Shown: piece by piece, positions 18,320 to 27,066 of the stretch
How the letters are laid out: each line of letters opens with the position of its first letter
Numbering within the stretch: position 1 is the stretch's first letter
NCBI GenBank assembly: GCA_018660265.1
Contig: JABJKS010000072.1
Coordinates: forward strand, 1 to 64,000
Source of the DNA: Rhodospirillaceae bacterium
Lineage (GTDB): Bacteria > Pseudomonadota > Alphaproteobacteria > GCA-2731375
DNA length: 64,000 nt
Direction: 5' to 3'
Made by a program: the position numbers and the translations under genes
The notes under the pieces: generated by a model
What the model was told of the DNA's origin: nothing
Database searches by the model: none
Seen by the model: the letters and a program-made list of their open reading frames with translations, nothing else

Positions 18320-18835
18320 TCAAATTTCAGTCTTTGATCGTTCCATAATCGCATTCAGACCGGCAATAATCTGTCTGGCGACTTCCGGGCCTTCGCCCTT
18401 CACCTTGTCCGCAACAACTGTTTGCATGGCTTGCAGGTGGGCGGATATGGCAAGCTCTTCAGTCTGGCCAACGTCATCGATGGTGCCAATGAATTCGCTG
18501 AGCAATCGGCCAATTTCGGCCACCAGGTTGTAACCGAATGTGCCGGCCTCACCCCGAATTTCGTGCACTTTGCCGACCAACAGGTCTAAATCAAATTCGC
18601 GGATATCCTGCATTTTCACGAAAGATGATTTCAGGGCACGCATATCGGCTTCAAAACGGCCTTCATAGCCGGGCTTGACCTGCTCTAAAACATCTTCGGC
18701 CAAGTTCAGCGCGGCCTGATTGGCACCCTGTCCGACGCCGACTTTCTGCTGCAGCTTATTCGGAGCGTCGAACATTTCGTAACTAGCGGCCGCGTTGGCA
18801 GCTTGGCTTGCATTTTTGCTGCCATTCTTAGCCAT
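18320..18835 (-). CDS. Hpt-domain histidine phosphotransfer protein
   Basis: 171-residue soluble, mainly helical protein. The Hpt signature is read at VHEIRGEAGTFGY (consensus HxxKGxAxxxG), with the His as the likely phosphoacceptor and the usual Lys replaced by Arg. The helices that follow (LVAEIGRLLSEFI) suit the four-helix Hpt bundle. The first 40 residues are polar and probably flexible. No sensor kinase or response regulator lies next to it, so its partner must be encoded elsewhere. Confidence 0.7.
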   Translation of the reverse strand: MAKNGSKNASQAANAAASYEMFDAPNKLQQKVGVGQGANQAALNLAEDVLEQVKPGYEGRFEADMRALKSSFVKMQDIREFDLDLLVGKVHEIRGEAGTFGYNLVAEIGRLLSEFIGTIDDVGQTEELAISAHLQAMQTVVADKVKGEGPEVARQIIAGLNAIMERSKTEI

Positions 18836-18935
18836 TTCTGTTCTCGCCTCTCTTGTTCGCCTGAGAGCTTGGCAAATCTATTGGTACTCCGAAATTGGTA
18901 CCATGGCTCCGGTAAACAGCCGGTTAATAAGCCTG

Positions 18936-20162
18936 TTACAATTCGGCGATGCTTGAGGAAATTTCGCTTTCGGTTTCCAGCACGTGACCAGCTTCAAACA
19001 AGGCTTCAATATCCTCGACCGAGAGACCCGCATCGGCCAAAACCTGCCGACTATGCTCACCAATGGCCGGGGGATCCTGGCGGACGGAAAAGCTGCGACC
19101 GGCCATTTCCAGGGGCAGACGCGGGGTTTTGGCCTGGATGCCGCCTGGCAGGTTCATCACGCGCAACTGTCCGCCCTCATTCAGATGGGGATCATCCAAC
19201 AGGTCCTCGGGCTTGTTGACGGGACCAAAAGCAAGTTGGGCCTGATCGCATCTGGCCAGCAACTCATCGGCGGAGAAGCTCTTGCATGTCTCCGCCACAT
19301 TGCCGACCAGCCATTCCCGCTCCAGAACGCGCCCACCGTTACTGTTTAGGCGTGGATCAGCCAGCAGGTCCGGGCGCTCAAACACGTCGCAAAAGCGCAG
19401 CCATTGGGTATCTGTCACTACACCGACGAAGATCGGTTTACCGTCGGCACTTTCGAAGGTGTCGTAAATACCCCAGGCCCGGTTTGGCACCGACATGGGC
19501 ACCAGCGGCTCGCCGTTGATGGCATGTTGCACCATATGTTGCCCCACGGCGAACACTGCTGTTTCAAACAACGCCGCCTTGACCAATTGACCGTTGCCAG
19601 TGGCATCCCGCTCCCGCAAAGCGGCAAGAATCCCGATCACGCCTGCCATGCCGCCCATGATATCCACGACCGAGGCACCCGCCCGCAAGGGCCGTCCTGG
19701 CGGCCCGGTCATATAGGCCAAACCACTCATCATCTGGACGATTTCATCCAGGGCCCGGCGTTCTTCGTATGGCCCTGACAAAAACCCTTTTAATTGTAAA
19801 TAGACCAGGCCGGGGTTTATGGCGCTAAGTTCATCGTAGCCCAGGCCCAGACGATCCATGGTGCCCAGGGCGAAATTCTCCAGCAAAATATCGGACTGGG
19901 CGACCAAGGCTTCAATTGCCGGGCGGCTACCCGGTGCTTTCAGGTCGATGGCCAGGCTTTGCTTGTTGCGGCAGAACAGGGGAAAAAAGGCGATACCGAC
20001 GCCCTGTAAATGCCGGGTCCGGTCGCCATCGGGTACCGGCTCTATCTTCGTCACCGTGGCGCCCAGGTCAGCCAGGATCATCCCTGCCGAGGGGCCCATC
20101 ACGGCATGGCTGAATTCCAACACTTTAATCCCCGCTAACGGCAATGGGGCTTGTTCACTCAT
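18936..20162 (-). CDS. Class III (CaiB/BaiF) CoA-transferase
   Basis: 408-residue family III CoA-transferase, which moves CoA between carboxylic acids through an aspartyl-CoA anhydride. It opens with the family start LAGIKVLEFSHAVMGPSAGMILADLGATVTKIE and shows GDRTR, NKQSLAIDLK and the nucleophile region RPLRAGASVVDIMGGM, whose Asp is the expected catalytic residue. The length fits the family. The acid substrate is not predictable. It is not coupled to its neighbours: 76 bp separate its start from the stop of the SprA-like gene. Confidence 0.9.
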   Translation of the reverse strand: MSEQAPLPLAGIKVLEFSHAVMGPSAGMILADLGATVTKIEPVPDGDRTRHLQGVGIAFFPLFCRNKQSLAIDLKAPGSRPAIEALVAQSDILLENFALGTMDRLGLGYDELSAINPGLVYLQLKGFLSGPYEERRALDEIVQMMSGLAYMTGPPGRPLRAGASVVDIMGGMAGVIGILAALRERDATGNGQLVKAALFETAVFAVGQHMVQHAINGEPLVPMSVPNRAWGIYDTFESADGKPIFVGVVTDTQWLRFCDVFERPDLLADPRLNSNGGRVLEREWLVGNVAETCKSFSADELLARCDQAQLAFGPVNKPEDLLDDPHLNEGGQLRVMNLPGGIQAKTPRLPLEMAGRSFSVRQDPPAIGEHSRQVLADAGLSVEDIEALFEAGHVLETESEISSSIAEL

Positions 20163-20238
20163 GTTCTGCTACCTCGTCGTCATGGGGATCTGTTGCGGGT
20201 CGGCCTTCAGCATAGCGGGAATTGCAGGTTTTACTGCA

Positions 20239-20940
20239 TTATTGCTGCTCCAGGCGTCGTATAGACGCCGCCAACGCCTGGGCGACCCGTTGATCCTGCT
20301 TTGATGGTTGGCGGGGCGCCAGTGCGGCGGCGTGCAGACGGCGCAAAATGCTCAATGGCTTGATGCCGGAGGCATGAACTCCACTCAGGTTAAAGGATAC
20401 ATGACCGGAAATGGCATAGCGGCGTCCGTCCGGCCCGTCGACGAATTCATAGACAGGCGGTACGGTGAAGGGTTGGCCGGTGCTATAATGCAGGCCTTCA
20501 TGGCGATAGACTTCACGATTTCGGGCCTGCAGCCATTGCACCAATTTTGCTTGTTGTGCGGTTAGGCCTTGTCCGTCGGTTGGCGTGTTAATGCGTCGTG
20601 CGCGCTTGGCGCGATTGATGGCGTTCTGGACCCGCTGCCGATAGCGGGCCGTCTCTCTTTGATGGGTAAAGCCACGGGAGGCAATGGCGGGCAGATATTT
20701 TGGGCCCCGGTTCGTGCGACCACTGCCGGCTTGTTTCTTTTGGCCTTGCACGCGCCCGGATGGACGGCGGCGACTTTGTTTCTGGCTATTGTATTGCTGC
20801 CGCAATGGCCCGGCTTCGGGCCCGGCGCGGTTCGCGTTCTGGGCCAAAGCTTCAGGGAGTGAGCCAGAGATCAAAATAACCGCGATACCAAGTGCGGCAA
20901 TGGTGGCGCCTATCCGGGCTATATGTTGGTACGATGTCAC
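20239..20940 (-). CDS. SprA-related secreted HExxH protein
   Basis: 233 residues with an N-terminal signal or anchor helix (about 9-33, ending ALA). A very basic Gln/Arg-rich stretch (45-115) follows, then a domain matching the SprA-related family (PF12118): LQARNREVYRHEGLHYSTGQ, VYEFVDGPDGRRYAISGHVSF and LHAAALAPRQPSKQDQRVA. The zinc-protease-like motif is H147-E148-G-L-H151. Family members are putative metallopeptidases with no settled role. The Arg-rich linker may bind DNA, peptidoglycan or membranes, but that is a guess. Confidence 0.65.
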   Translation of the reverse strand: MTSYQHIARIGATIAALGIAVILISGSLPEALAQNANRAGPEAGPLRQQYNSQKQSRRRPSGRVQGQKKQAGSGRTNRGPKYLPAIASRGFTHQRETARYRQRVQNAINRAKRARRINTPTDGQGLTAQQAKLVQWLQARNREVYRHEGLHYSTGQPFTVPPVYEFVDGPDGRRYAISGHVSFNLSGVHASGIKPLSILRRLHAAALAPRQPSKQDQRVAQALAASIRRLEQQ

Positions 20941-21239
20941 GGTCGCTTTCCTGTCTTCGAAAGGTCTAATTTATGCCGGTCGGGCAGTGCTGACCAGCCT
21001 GTTAAACTGGCCGCCCTGCGCTGCTGACCCAGACCCAAATGTCGACGCTTTCACCAAACACCACCCAACCCGCCAAGGGAATGCGGCTGATGGCATAAAA
21101 TCCGCGCAGAACCCCGATTGTAGGAAAAAAATGCCCGGCCAATATGTAGTTGCCAGCGATGGCGCGCAGTTCGTCTATCCGGCTTTTGCGAAACGGCAGG
21201 GGCGGGCTTGATATATGCGGGCTTTTTTTCGGGTGCCAC
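20941..21239. other. 300-bp interval, no confident gene
   Basis: This lies between the start of the SprA-like gene and the stop of wecC, both on the minus strand. An 88-codon minus-strand frame (21002-21268) runs through it and overlaps the wecC 3' end. Its translation (hydrophobic centre around GNYILAGHFFPTIGVLRGF) matches nothing I recognise. No hairpin with a T tract was found. Promoter signals for the SprA-like gene are probably here. Confidence 0.3.
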
Positions 21240-22481
21240 CTACCAAATACCGCGGGTATCAACGACAATCTTATCCTTGATTAATTCCCGGTCGATGCTT
21301 TTGAAAGCGCCATGGTCCACCAACAATAAAATGACATTGGCACGGTCGACTGCGACATCGAAGTCCGTCAGGCTTAGACCAAGCTCCGCCAGTGACTGCG
21401 GCAGTTGCTGCACCAGAGGGTCGACCACCAGCAATTCCCCCACAGCCATATCCGCCAGTTCCAATACCACATCCACAGCGGGGCTTTCCCGTAGATCATC
21501 TACATCCGCTTTGTATGTCAGGCCCAGGCAGGCGATCACCGGTTTGGCCAGAGACATCGCCTGCTGAGCGACCTTGTTGCAGACGACCTTGGGCATGGCG
21601 TCGTTAATCTCGCGTGCCATGCGGATAATTTTGGCATCTTCGGGCGCGCCATCGACGATGAACCAGGGGTCGACCGCAATGCAGTGGCCTCCGACACCTG
21701 GACCCGGCGACAGGATGTCGACACGAGGATGCAGGTTGGCCATCTGGATCAATTCCCAGACATTGATGTTATGCCGGTCACAAATAACGGATAACTCGTT
21801 GGCGAAGGCGATATTGACGTCCCGATAGGCATTTTCCGTCAACTTGGACATCTCTGCCGTGCGCGCGTTCGTCACCTTGCATTCGGTCTGCACGACAATG
21901 CGATAGAGGGACAGGGCCCGCTGTGCGCATTTGCGGGTCATGCCGCCAATGACACGGGCGTTGTTCACCACTTCTTCAATGGTCCGGCCCGGCAACAGAC
22001 GTTCGGGGCAATGGGCTATGTTGACATCCGACATTTCTCCCTTCTGATGAGGGAAGCTCAAATCCGGGCGAATAGCCGCCATCCACTGGGCCATTTTTTC
22101 TGTCGTGCCCACCGGCGAGGTAGATTCCAAAATCACCAGATTACCGGCTTCCAACACTGGCGCAATTGCCTCCGCTGCGGCCTGCACGTAACTAAGATCT
22201 GCGTGTCCGTCGCCACACAGCGGTGTCGGAACCGCCACCAGAAACGCATCAGCTGGCATTACAGCGGTGCTGGCGCTTAACTTGCCGCTTTCCACCACCC
22301 GGCGCACCAGGACATCCAGATTAGGTTCATAAAAATGCGGTTTGCCGGCGTTGATACTGTCGACGACGGCTTCATTCTTGTCCGTGCCGACAATCTTGAC
22401 GCCTTTGTTGGCGAACACCGCCGCTGTGGGCAAACCGATATGGCCCAGACCAACAACGCTAATTTTCTCAAATGTATTCAT
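21240..22481 (-). CDS. wecC: UDP-N-acetyl-D-mannosamine dehydrogenase
   Basis: 413-residue UDP-sugar dehydrogenase that oxidises UDP-ManNAc to UDP-ManNAcA for surface polysaccharide. It has the Rossmann start ISVVGLGHIGLPTAAVFANKG, the WecC-type FLVAVPTPL, the catalytic region VGGHCIAVDPWF (Cys nucleophile) and a C-terminal UDP-binding domain (VACLGLTYKADVDDLRESPA type). It is complete, with no missing key residue. Its start overlaps the 3' end of the damaged wecB by 14 bp, the usual wecB-wecC order. With wecB broken here, its substrate must come from another epimerase if it is still used. Confidence 0.92.
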   Translation of the reverse strand: MNTFEKISVVGLGHIGLPTAAVFANKGVKIVGTDKNEAVVDSINAGKPHFYEPNLDVLVRRVVESGKLSASTAVMPADAFLVAVPTPLCGDGHADLSYVQAAAEAIAPVLEAGNLVILESTSPVGTTEKMAQWMAAIRPDLSFPHQKGEMSDVNIAHCPERLLPGRTIEEVVNNARVIGGMTRKCAQRALSLYRIVVQTECKVTNARTAEMSKLTENAYRDVNIAFANELSVICDRHNINVWELIQMANLHPRVDILSPGPGVGGHCIAVDPWFIVDGAPEDAKIIRMAREINDAMPKVVCNKVAQQAMSLAKPVIACLGLTYKADVDDLRESPAVDVVLELADMAVGELLVVDPLVQQLPQSLAELGLSLTDFDVAVDRANVILLLVDHGAFKSIDRELIKDKIVVDTRGIW

Positions 22482-23298
22482 GGCGCAGTCTTTTTACATT
22501 TCTTTTACTGGCCCGGCCATTGCCGTACGGGTTATGTGCCCGCGCCAATTTTTGACAGATCGCATCGTCATCCAAAAGAGCATTCAGGCGATGCCGTAAT
22601 TTTTCTATGTCCGTGCCGACCAAATCCACCGTCCCTGTTTTTACAGCTTCCGCCCGCTCTGTTGTGTCGCGGGCGACAAGCACTGGTTTGCCCAACGAAG
22701 GCACTTCTTCCTGGATGCCGCCGGCGTCAATAACAATAATATGCGCCCGGCGCATCAGATACAGAAAATCTAGATTGTCCAACGGCGGAATTAAATGCAC
22801 ATTGTCACACTCGTGCAATATTTTGTTCACAGACCCTTGTACATACAGATTGTGATGCACCGGGTAGAGCGCAACAAAATCCCTGCGCGCTGCAATTTCC
22901 CCCAGAACACGGCGAACCCGCTCCAACCCGCCATCGAAACTTTCCCGTCTATGTCCCGTAGCCAGGACAATTCGCTTATCTGGATCAATGAAATCAAACC
23001 GGGATTGCAGGCGAGCCTGCAGTTCGGGCGAATCATCAATGGTCCCAATAGCCTGAAACATTGCATCAATCACAGCGTTCCCAGTTACCTCAATTCGTCC
23101 ATATGGGATATTCTCGGCCAGCAGGTTTTGCTGGCCGTCTTCCGTTGGAGGGAAATGTAGATCGGCCAAAGGGGAGGTCAATTTACGATTCATTTCCTCG
23201 GGCCATGAGGGCTGAATATCCCCGATACGTAATCCCGCCTCAACAGATGTAAACTTGGTGGCCTCTGGTCTGGCACCGAAAACGGTTCGAACCTTAAT
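22468..23298 (-). pseudogene. wecB: UDP-GlcNAc 2-epimerase with internal deletion
   Basis: The C-terminal part is well conserved: EEMNRKLTSPLADLHFPPTE, VTGNAVIDAM, ATGHRRESFDGG, YPVHHNLYVQ and IVIDAGGIQEEVPSLGKPVL. Reading upstream of the first ATG (23193) in the same frame gives TSVEAGLRIGDIQPSWPEE and then the family N-terminus KVRTVFGARPEATKF, with a TAG before it. In intact WecB about 90-100 residues separate these two segments, so an in-frame internal deletion has removed most of the first Rossmann half. The expected initiator ATG reads ATT. The shortened 241-residue product could still be made from 23193 but should be inactive. Confidence 0.8.
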
Positions 23299-23390
23299 CT
23301 AAGTGCCTTCTCCGCCTGACAATGGACTAAACCCCTATGCCTAATGTGCTGTTCTGGGAAAAGATCTAACGCTGTATGGTAAATAGGAGG

Positions 23391-24578
23391 TTAAGCTTCC
23401 GAAGCGCTCTGGTCCGGGCGATTGCGACCCAGTCGATTGTGGGCGCGGACGAATTGGTCCGAGGCGATTGCCGCCAGGACCGAGATTTCTCCAGCCAGGC
23501 AGGTGGCGGCAAATATTTCGGCCAGCTTCAAGGCCGATCCGGGTCCGGTACAACCCAGCATTTCCAGGCAGGGTAAGTGGGTGGGCAGCCGCGCGCCACC
23601 TCCCACGGTGCCTACGTATAGGGACGGTATGGTCACCTCGAACAACAGATCATCGCCATGTTCCTCGATCGAGGTTAAGCCGTTGGCGCTTTCCCCCACA
23701 TAGGCCACATCCTGGCCTGTTGCCAACCCAAGGGCGGTGATACCGTTTGCGATATGCATATTGAAGCCGATACCACCCGTAAGGTGCCCGATCTCCAGAT
23801 TGTTGCGGTAATAACGCAGCATCATTTGTGATGAGCTGTGCAGCAGATCCTTGATAACATCCGCTCGCAATAACAGCCGCGTCCGCACGCTGCGACCCCG
23901 ACCCTTGTTGAAATTGTAGTATGTCGCCTTTTTGTCCCCTTGTATGGATGAGGGGAAATGAAAAACAAGGCCGTCGTGATGATCCGAGATCATGGTGCAG
24001 ATGGCGTGGCTGACATGGGTTATCATATTGATGCCCATGGCATCGGCGGGGTCGTAGACAAAGTTGACGATCAACCGACTGCCCAGGTGGGTATATTCAC
24101 AGCGCAATAATCGTCCGTGCTGGGTATTGTCCGCAACAATGCCGGCGATTGCCGGTTGGTTGCTTTCCATCCAACTGTGCAGTGCCTGCACAGCGCCTGG
24201 ATCCGCCGTTTCGAAGGTGGCATTGGAATGGATTTCGTTTTGGTAGACTTCCGCCTCGGCCCCGCCCGAAAGGGTAATTGCCTTCATGCCTCGATTATAG
24301 GAGGCGACCAGGGTGCCTTCCGTCGTCACCATGGGGACCAAGAATTCCCCTTTCGCATGTTGGCCGCGCAGCAACATGGGCCCGGCAATGCCCATGGGAA
24401 GACGAACATAGCCAAAGTGGTTCTCTATATTGCCGCTATAGGCGTCGGCCTCGCCCGGATGACGCAGGGCCGATAGATCGCAGTGACTTTCCTCTGACAC
24501 CCAAGCGTGGCGTTGTTCAATTGCGCTATCCGTGTGTTCGTCCTTCGGCGTGATGCGCGGCATAGATGATTTGGTCAC
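23391..24578 (-). CDS. Hydroxymethylglutaryl-CoA reductase
   Basis: 395-residue HMG-CoA reductase catalytic domain without membrane anchor. Signatures: ENHFGYVRLPMGIAGPM, TTEGTLVAS (Glu87), ADAMGINMITH, a DKK pair (Lys216/217), GQDVAYVGES (Asp290), YVGTVGGGARLPTHL and VRAHNRLGR (His380). All four catalytic positions (Glu, Lys, Asp, His) are therefore present. The spacing and the GxGQD, TVGGG and RAH motifs look like class I rather than class II. The enzyme interconverts HMG-CoA and mevalonate. No other mevalonate-pathway gene is nearby. ATG 24578 or 24563 may be the start. Confidence 0.85.
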   Translation of the reverse strand: MTKSSMPRITPKDEHTDSAIEQRHAWVSEESHCDLSALRHPGEADAYSGNIENHFGYVRLPMGIAGPMLLRGQHAKGEFLVPMVTTEGTLVASYNRGMKAITLSGGAEAEVYQNEIHSNATFETADPGAVQALHSWMESNQPAIAGIVADNTQHGRLLRCEYTHLGSRLIVNFVYDPADAMGINMITHVSHAICTMISDHHDGLVFHFPSSIQGDKKATYYNFNKGRGRSVRTRLLLRADVIKDLLHSSSQMMLRYYRNNLEIGHLTGGIGFNMHIANGITALGLATGQDVAYVGESANGLTSIEEHGDDLLFEVTIPSLYVGTVGGGARLPTHLPCLEMLGCTGPGSALKLAEIFAATCLAGEISVLAAIASDQFVRAHNRLGRNRPDQSASEA

Positions 24579-24637
24579 TGGCGGATCCCCTAATCATTAT
24601 CAGAGGGCATTATGTCATTGTTCCGGGCAAAGACGCA

Positions 24638-25138
24638 CTAATGTTCTGCATATAGCATGACCAGTTCGCTTTCTTCCTGTTCCTCGAACAGGGTGTCCAA
24701 CGTGGGCAGCAATCCCATCTCTTCCTTTTGGATGTGGGCAATCTGGCGCTCCACCAATTCCAATGCCAGGTCGCGAAATTCCGTCCAGTCGGACGCTGCG
24801 AAGCCGTTTTCCCGGACCCGTTGGACCAGGGGCAGCATAAATTTCGAGATGTTGCGCAACAGTTCATGTTCCTGACGCAGGATATGGGGAATGGCAACGT
24901 CGCCAATGGCGGTCAAGGCGGGAAAAATATTATCTTCCTCAAACTTGAAATGATGGTCGGTGAGCGCCTGCAATTCCGCCTGCAGATCCGCCAACATGGC
25001 CATAGCCGGGCCGTTATCGGGCTTTGGCGCGGCCTTTGCCTTGCGGCCCGTCGTCGCCTCTTCCAGACGGTTCATCAGATCAATGGTGCGCTGATGCTCA
25101 TCATGCAGCAACTGGGCAATTGGGCTGTCATAATACAT
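24638..25138 (-). CDS. Hemerythrin-like (HHE) diiron protein
   Basis: 166-residue protein with a hemerythrin HHE cation-binding domain, a four-helix bundle that binds a diiron centre and O2 or NO. Candidate ligands are His in LLHDEHQRT, HHFKFEEDNIF, LRQEHELL and the later helix ERQIAHIQKEEMGLLPTLD. A lysine-rich insert (TGRKAKAAPKPDN) lies between helices 1 and 2. It is the last gene of the strand-consistent run bcrC...fdx-DUF2249-membrane protein-hemerythrin, 27 bp past the preceding gene. A role in oxygen or nitrosative stress handling for the oxygen-sensitive reductase is inferred from context. Confidence 0.85.
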   Translation of the reverse strand: MYYDSPIAQLLHDEHQRTIDLMNRLEEATTGRKAKAAPKPDNGPAMAMLADLQAELQALTDHHFKFEEDNIFPALTAIGDVAIPHILRQEHELLRNISKFMLPLVQRVRENGFAASDWTEFRDLALELVERQIAHIQKEEMGLLPTLDTLFEEQEESELVMLYAEH

Positions 25139-25165
25139 GGGAAGCTCCTTTCTTCATTTGATAAA

Positions 25166-26458
25166 TCACAGTGTTGCAGATGCCAGCGCACGGCGGAAGC
25201 GGAGCATGGCTAAAGCGTAGAACCAGGCAAATGCCAAAGCACCCCCCAGGCCCAGGATGGCGCCCGCTTTGATCAACATGGGCAGGGCCATGATGATGCC
25301 CGCGGCCAGCAACGCAATGGCTGCGCAATGACAAAACAGATGCACTGAAAGGGGTCCCTGGGCGGTAAGGGCTGTAACCGTGGGCGGTCTTTTTAGGCTG
25401 GCAGCCCCATGCATGGCGGCAAGAAACGGCACGATCCGTTGCAGCATCGCCAACAGCAAACTTAACAACCATCCGACCAAGGACAAAACGAAGACCGCCG
25501 GCCCCCAGGATGGCCAGACATCCGATAGATCCAGGGCCCAGGCAATCGCCATTATCAGACTAAGCGGGAACAAGGCCCAGGACAACCCGATCAGCGCGAA
25601 CCCGGGTCCCAGCCGCTTACGCAGGCGCTGGCGCAGGGTAGATACCATCAAGGCAATGTGAACGGCAGCACCGATCAGACCCAACGCGCCACCGGCAGCG
25701 GCCAGGACATCGTGGCCTGATCCAACGCCCGCGATCCCCAAGATCAAACCAAGCCCGGCGCACAACAAGGCCAAAAAGGCGACTTTATCCGGGGCGGCGG
25801 GGGCCAGGGCAAACATCGGCACCAGAACATAGGAAAAGCCCATGGCGAATAAGCCCATGAAGCCATAAAGGGCCAGCAGCATGTGATTGACCGCGACCCG
25901 TTGGCTATCCATCAACCAGCCTTGTTGTTGATTGAAAACCAGGGCCAACCCCAATAGCAGCAGTGCCAACAGGGAGAGCGCGGCCAGCCAGCCATGGGCG
26001 ACGACCACTGCCATGGCTCTACCCCGGCGCAGGTTTCCAACCAACAGGTAGAGATAAACCAGGATGGCAATAGCAACGGCGCAACCGCCAAGGGCCATGG
26101 CTTCGTACCAGGACAGATACATCCCCAGACACAGACAGACCGTGCCGAAGCTTAGCAGCCACCACAAGCCATTGATCGTGCCCGGCGCGGCAAACCCCTG
26201 CAGGGTCGCGACAGGTAAAAGCTGTAGGCTGGCACCCATGGCCGTCATGGTGAACACACCTAGTGTGATGAGATGCAATGCCGCCAATACGGGCCCGCTG
26301 CCGCCGCTAAAATCGGCAATTTGTTCGCCGTGCAGGGCCAGTACGATCCAGGCTGCGACATGAAACAGCACGGCGGCGGCAAAAAACCGAAAAGGAATGT
26401 TTTGGGGAAGCAGGCGCTCTCCCGCGCTACCCAGGAATGTTGTTGTGCCTGCGGTCAT
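25166..26458 (-). CDS. Polytopic membrane protein, heme-copper oxidase I / NnrS-like
   Basis: 430 residues with about 12 membrane helices. The segment LAALHLITLGVFTMTAMGASLQLLPV follows the pattern HLxxLGxxxxxxxGxxxxLLP of heme-copper-oxidase-like and NnrS-like membrane proteins, where the His binds heme. Other membrane His lie in FHVAAWIVL, VNHMLLALYGF, AVHIALM and VHLFCHC. Coordinates use ATG 26458, preceded by GGAAGGA, 5 nt past the stop of the DUF2249 gene, so the two are cotranscribed. A role in NO or O2 metabolism fits both neighbours (hemerythrin and DUF2249), but the family is poorly characterised. Confidence 0.6.
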   Translation of the reverse strand: MTAGTTTFLGSAGERLLPQNIPFRFFAAAVLFHVAAWIVLALHGEQIADFSGGSGPVLAALHLITLGVFTMTAMGASLQLLPVATLQGFAAPGTINGLWWLLSFGTVCLCLGMYLSWYEAMALGGCAVAIAILVYLYLLVGNLRRGRAMAVVVAHGWLAALSLLALLLLGLALVFNQQQGWLMDSQRVAVNHMLLALYGFMGLFAMGFSYVLVPMFALAPAAPDKVAFLALLCAGLGLILGIAGVGSGHDVLAAAGGALGLIGAAVHIALMVSTLRQRLRKRLGPGFALIGLSWALFPLSLIMAIAWALDLSDVWPSWGPAVFVLSLVGWLLSLLLAMLQRIVPFLAAMHGAASLKRPPTVTALTAQGPLSVHLFCHCAAIALLAAGIIMALPMLIKAGAILGLGGALAFAWFYALAMLRFRRALASATL

Positions 26459-26463
26459 GGCGT

Positions 26464-26751
26464 CTAATCCTTCCACAAGCGCAGGCGCACATGGGTATCT
26501 TCATTGTTAATGCCACTGTCATTGGCAGCGTCACTATCACTGGGCAGAAGTTCGTAGTTCCAACCCATTTCCACCAGCTCCGGGTATAGGTAGACCGGCT
26601 CCCGATCCAGGTGGGCGACAGCGTTGCCGCCGCCGATGCTTTCCAGCAGGATCAGGATCTGCACCATCGGCTGGGGCGGGCCAAGGCCGCGCACATCGAT
26701 ATGGTGGCCATCTTCCGCCCGCCAGTTGGGTGCGCTGATCTCGATCGCCAC
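26464..26751 (-). CDS. DUF2249 (TusA-like fold) protein
   Basis: 95 residues, GTG start. HIDVRGLGPPQPMVQILILLESI followed by REPVYLYPELVEMGWNYELL is the DUF2249 signature: a TusA-like fold in which the Cys-Pro of TusA is replaced by Pro-Pro. Such domains often sit beside hemerythrins and nitrogen-oxide genes in anaerobic respiration clusters. The gene is 12 bp downstream of the ferredoxin stop and 5 bp upstream of the membrane protein start, so it joins the two halves of this operon. Confidence 0.75.
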   Translation of the reverse strand: MAIEISAPNWRAEDGHHIDVRGLGPPQPMVQILILLESIGGGNAVAHLDREPVYLYPELVEMGWNYELLPSDSDAANDSGINNEDTHVRLRLWKD

Positions 26752-26763
26752 GGTGAAAGGTTC

Positions 26764-27012
26764 CTAGTTATCCAACATTTCAAATTTCTCCATCAATTCG
26801 TCTTCGCTCTCGACGAAATCCGGATTTTGTTCGATGCAATCCACCACCGGGCAAACCAGACGGCATTGGGGTTCATCCTCATGCCCGACGCATTCGGTGC
26901 ATTTGAAGGCATCGATGGTATAGAACGGATCGCCGACGCTGATGGCATCGTTTGGGCAAACCGGCTCACAAGCATCGCAGGCGGTGCAGGTTTCATTGAT
27001 CAACAGGGCCAT
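26764..27012 (-). CDS. fdx: 2[4Fe-4S] ferredoxin (Allochromatium type), donor to benzoyl-CoA reductase
   Basis: 82-residue ferredoxin. The first cluster motif is CTACDACEPVCP; the second is CTECVGHEDEPQCRLVCP, with eight residues between the second and third Cys, and a helical C-terminal tail follows. This insertion and tail define the Alvin-type ferredoxins, which have one very low-potential cluster. In Thauera and Magnetospirillum such a ferredoxin is encoded with bcrCBAD and feeds electrons to benzoyl-CoA reductase. It lies 54 bp after bcrD. KorAB, encoded divergently, is the likely reductant. Confidence 0.9.
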   Translation of the reverse strand: MALLINETCTACDACEPVCPNDAISVGDPFYTIDAFKCTECVGHEDEPQCRLVCPVVDCIEQNPDFVESEDELMEKFEMLDN

Positions 27013-27066
27013 GATTGGTGTCTCCTTCTGTCACGTAAGTTCAGGCTGCTAATTCAGGCGGCCAAT

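Noticed and set aside
21002-21268. 88-codon minus-strand gene downstream of wecC
   Set aside because: It overlaps the wecC 3' end, has no clear ribosome binding site and matches no family; kept only as a note for the interval.
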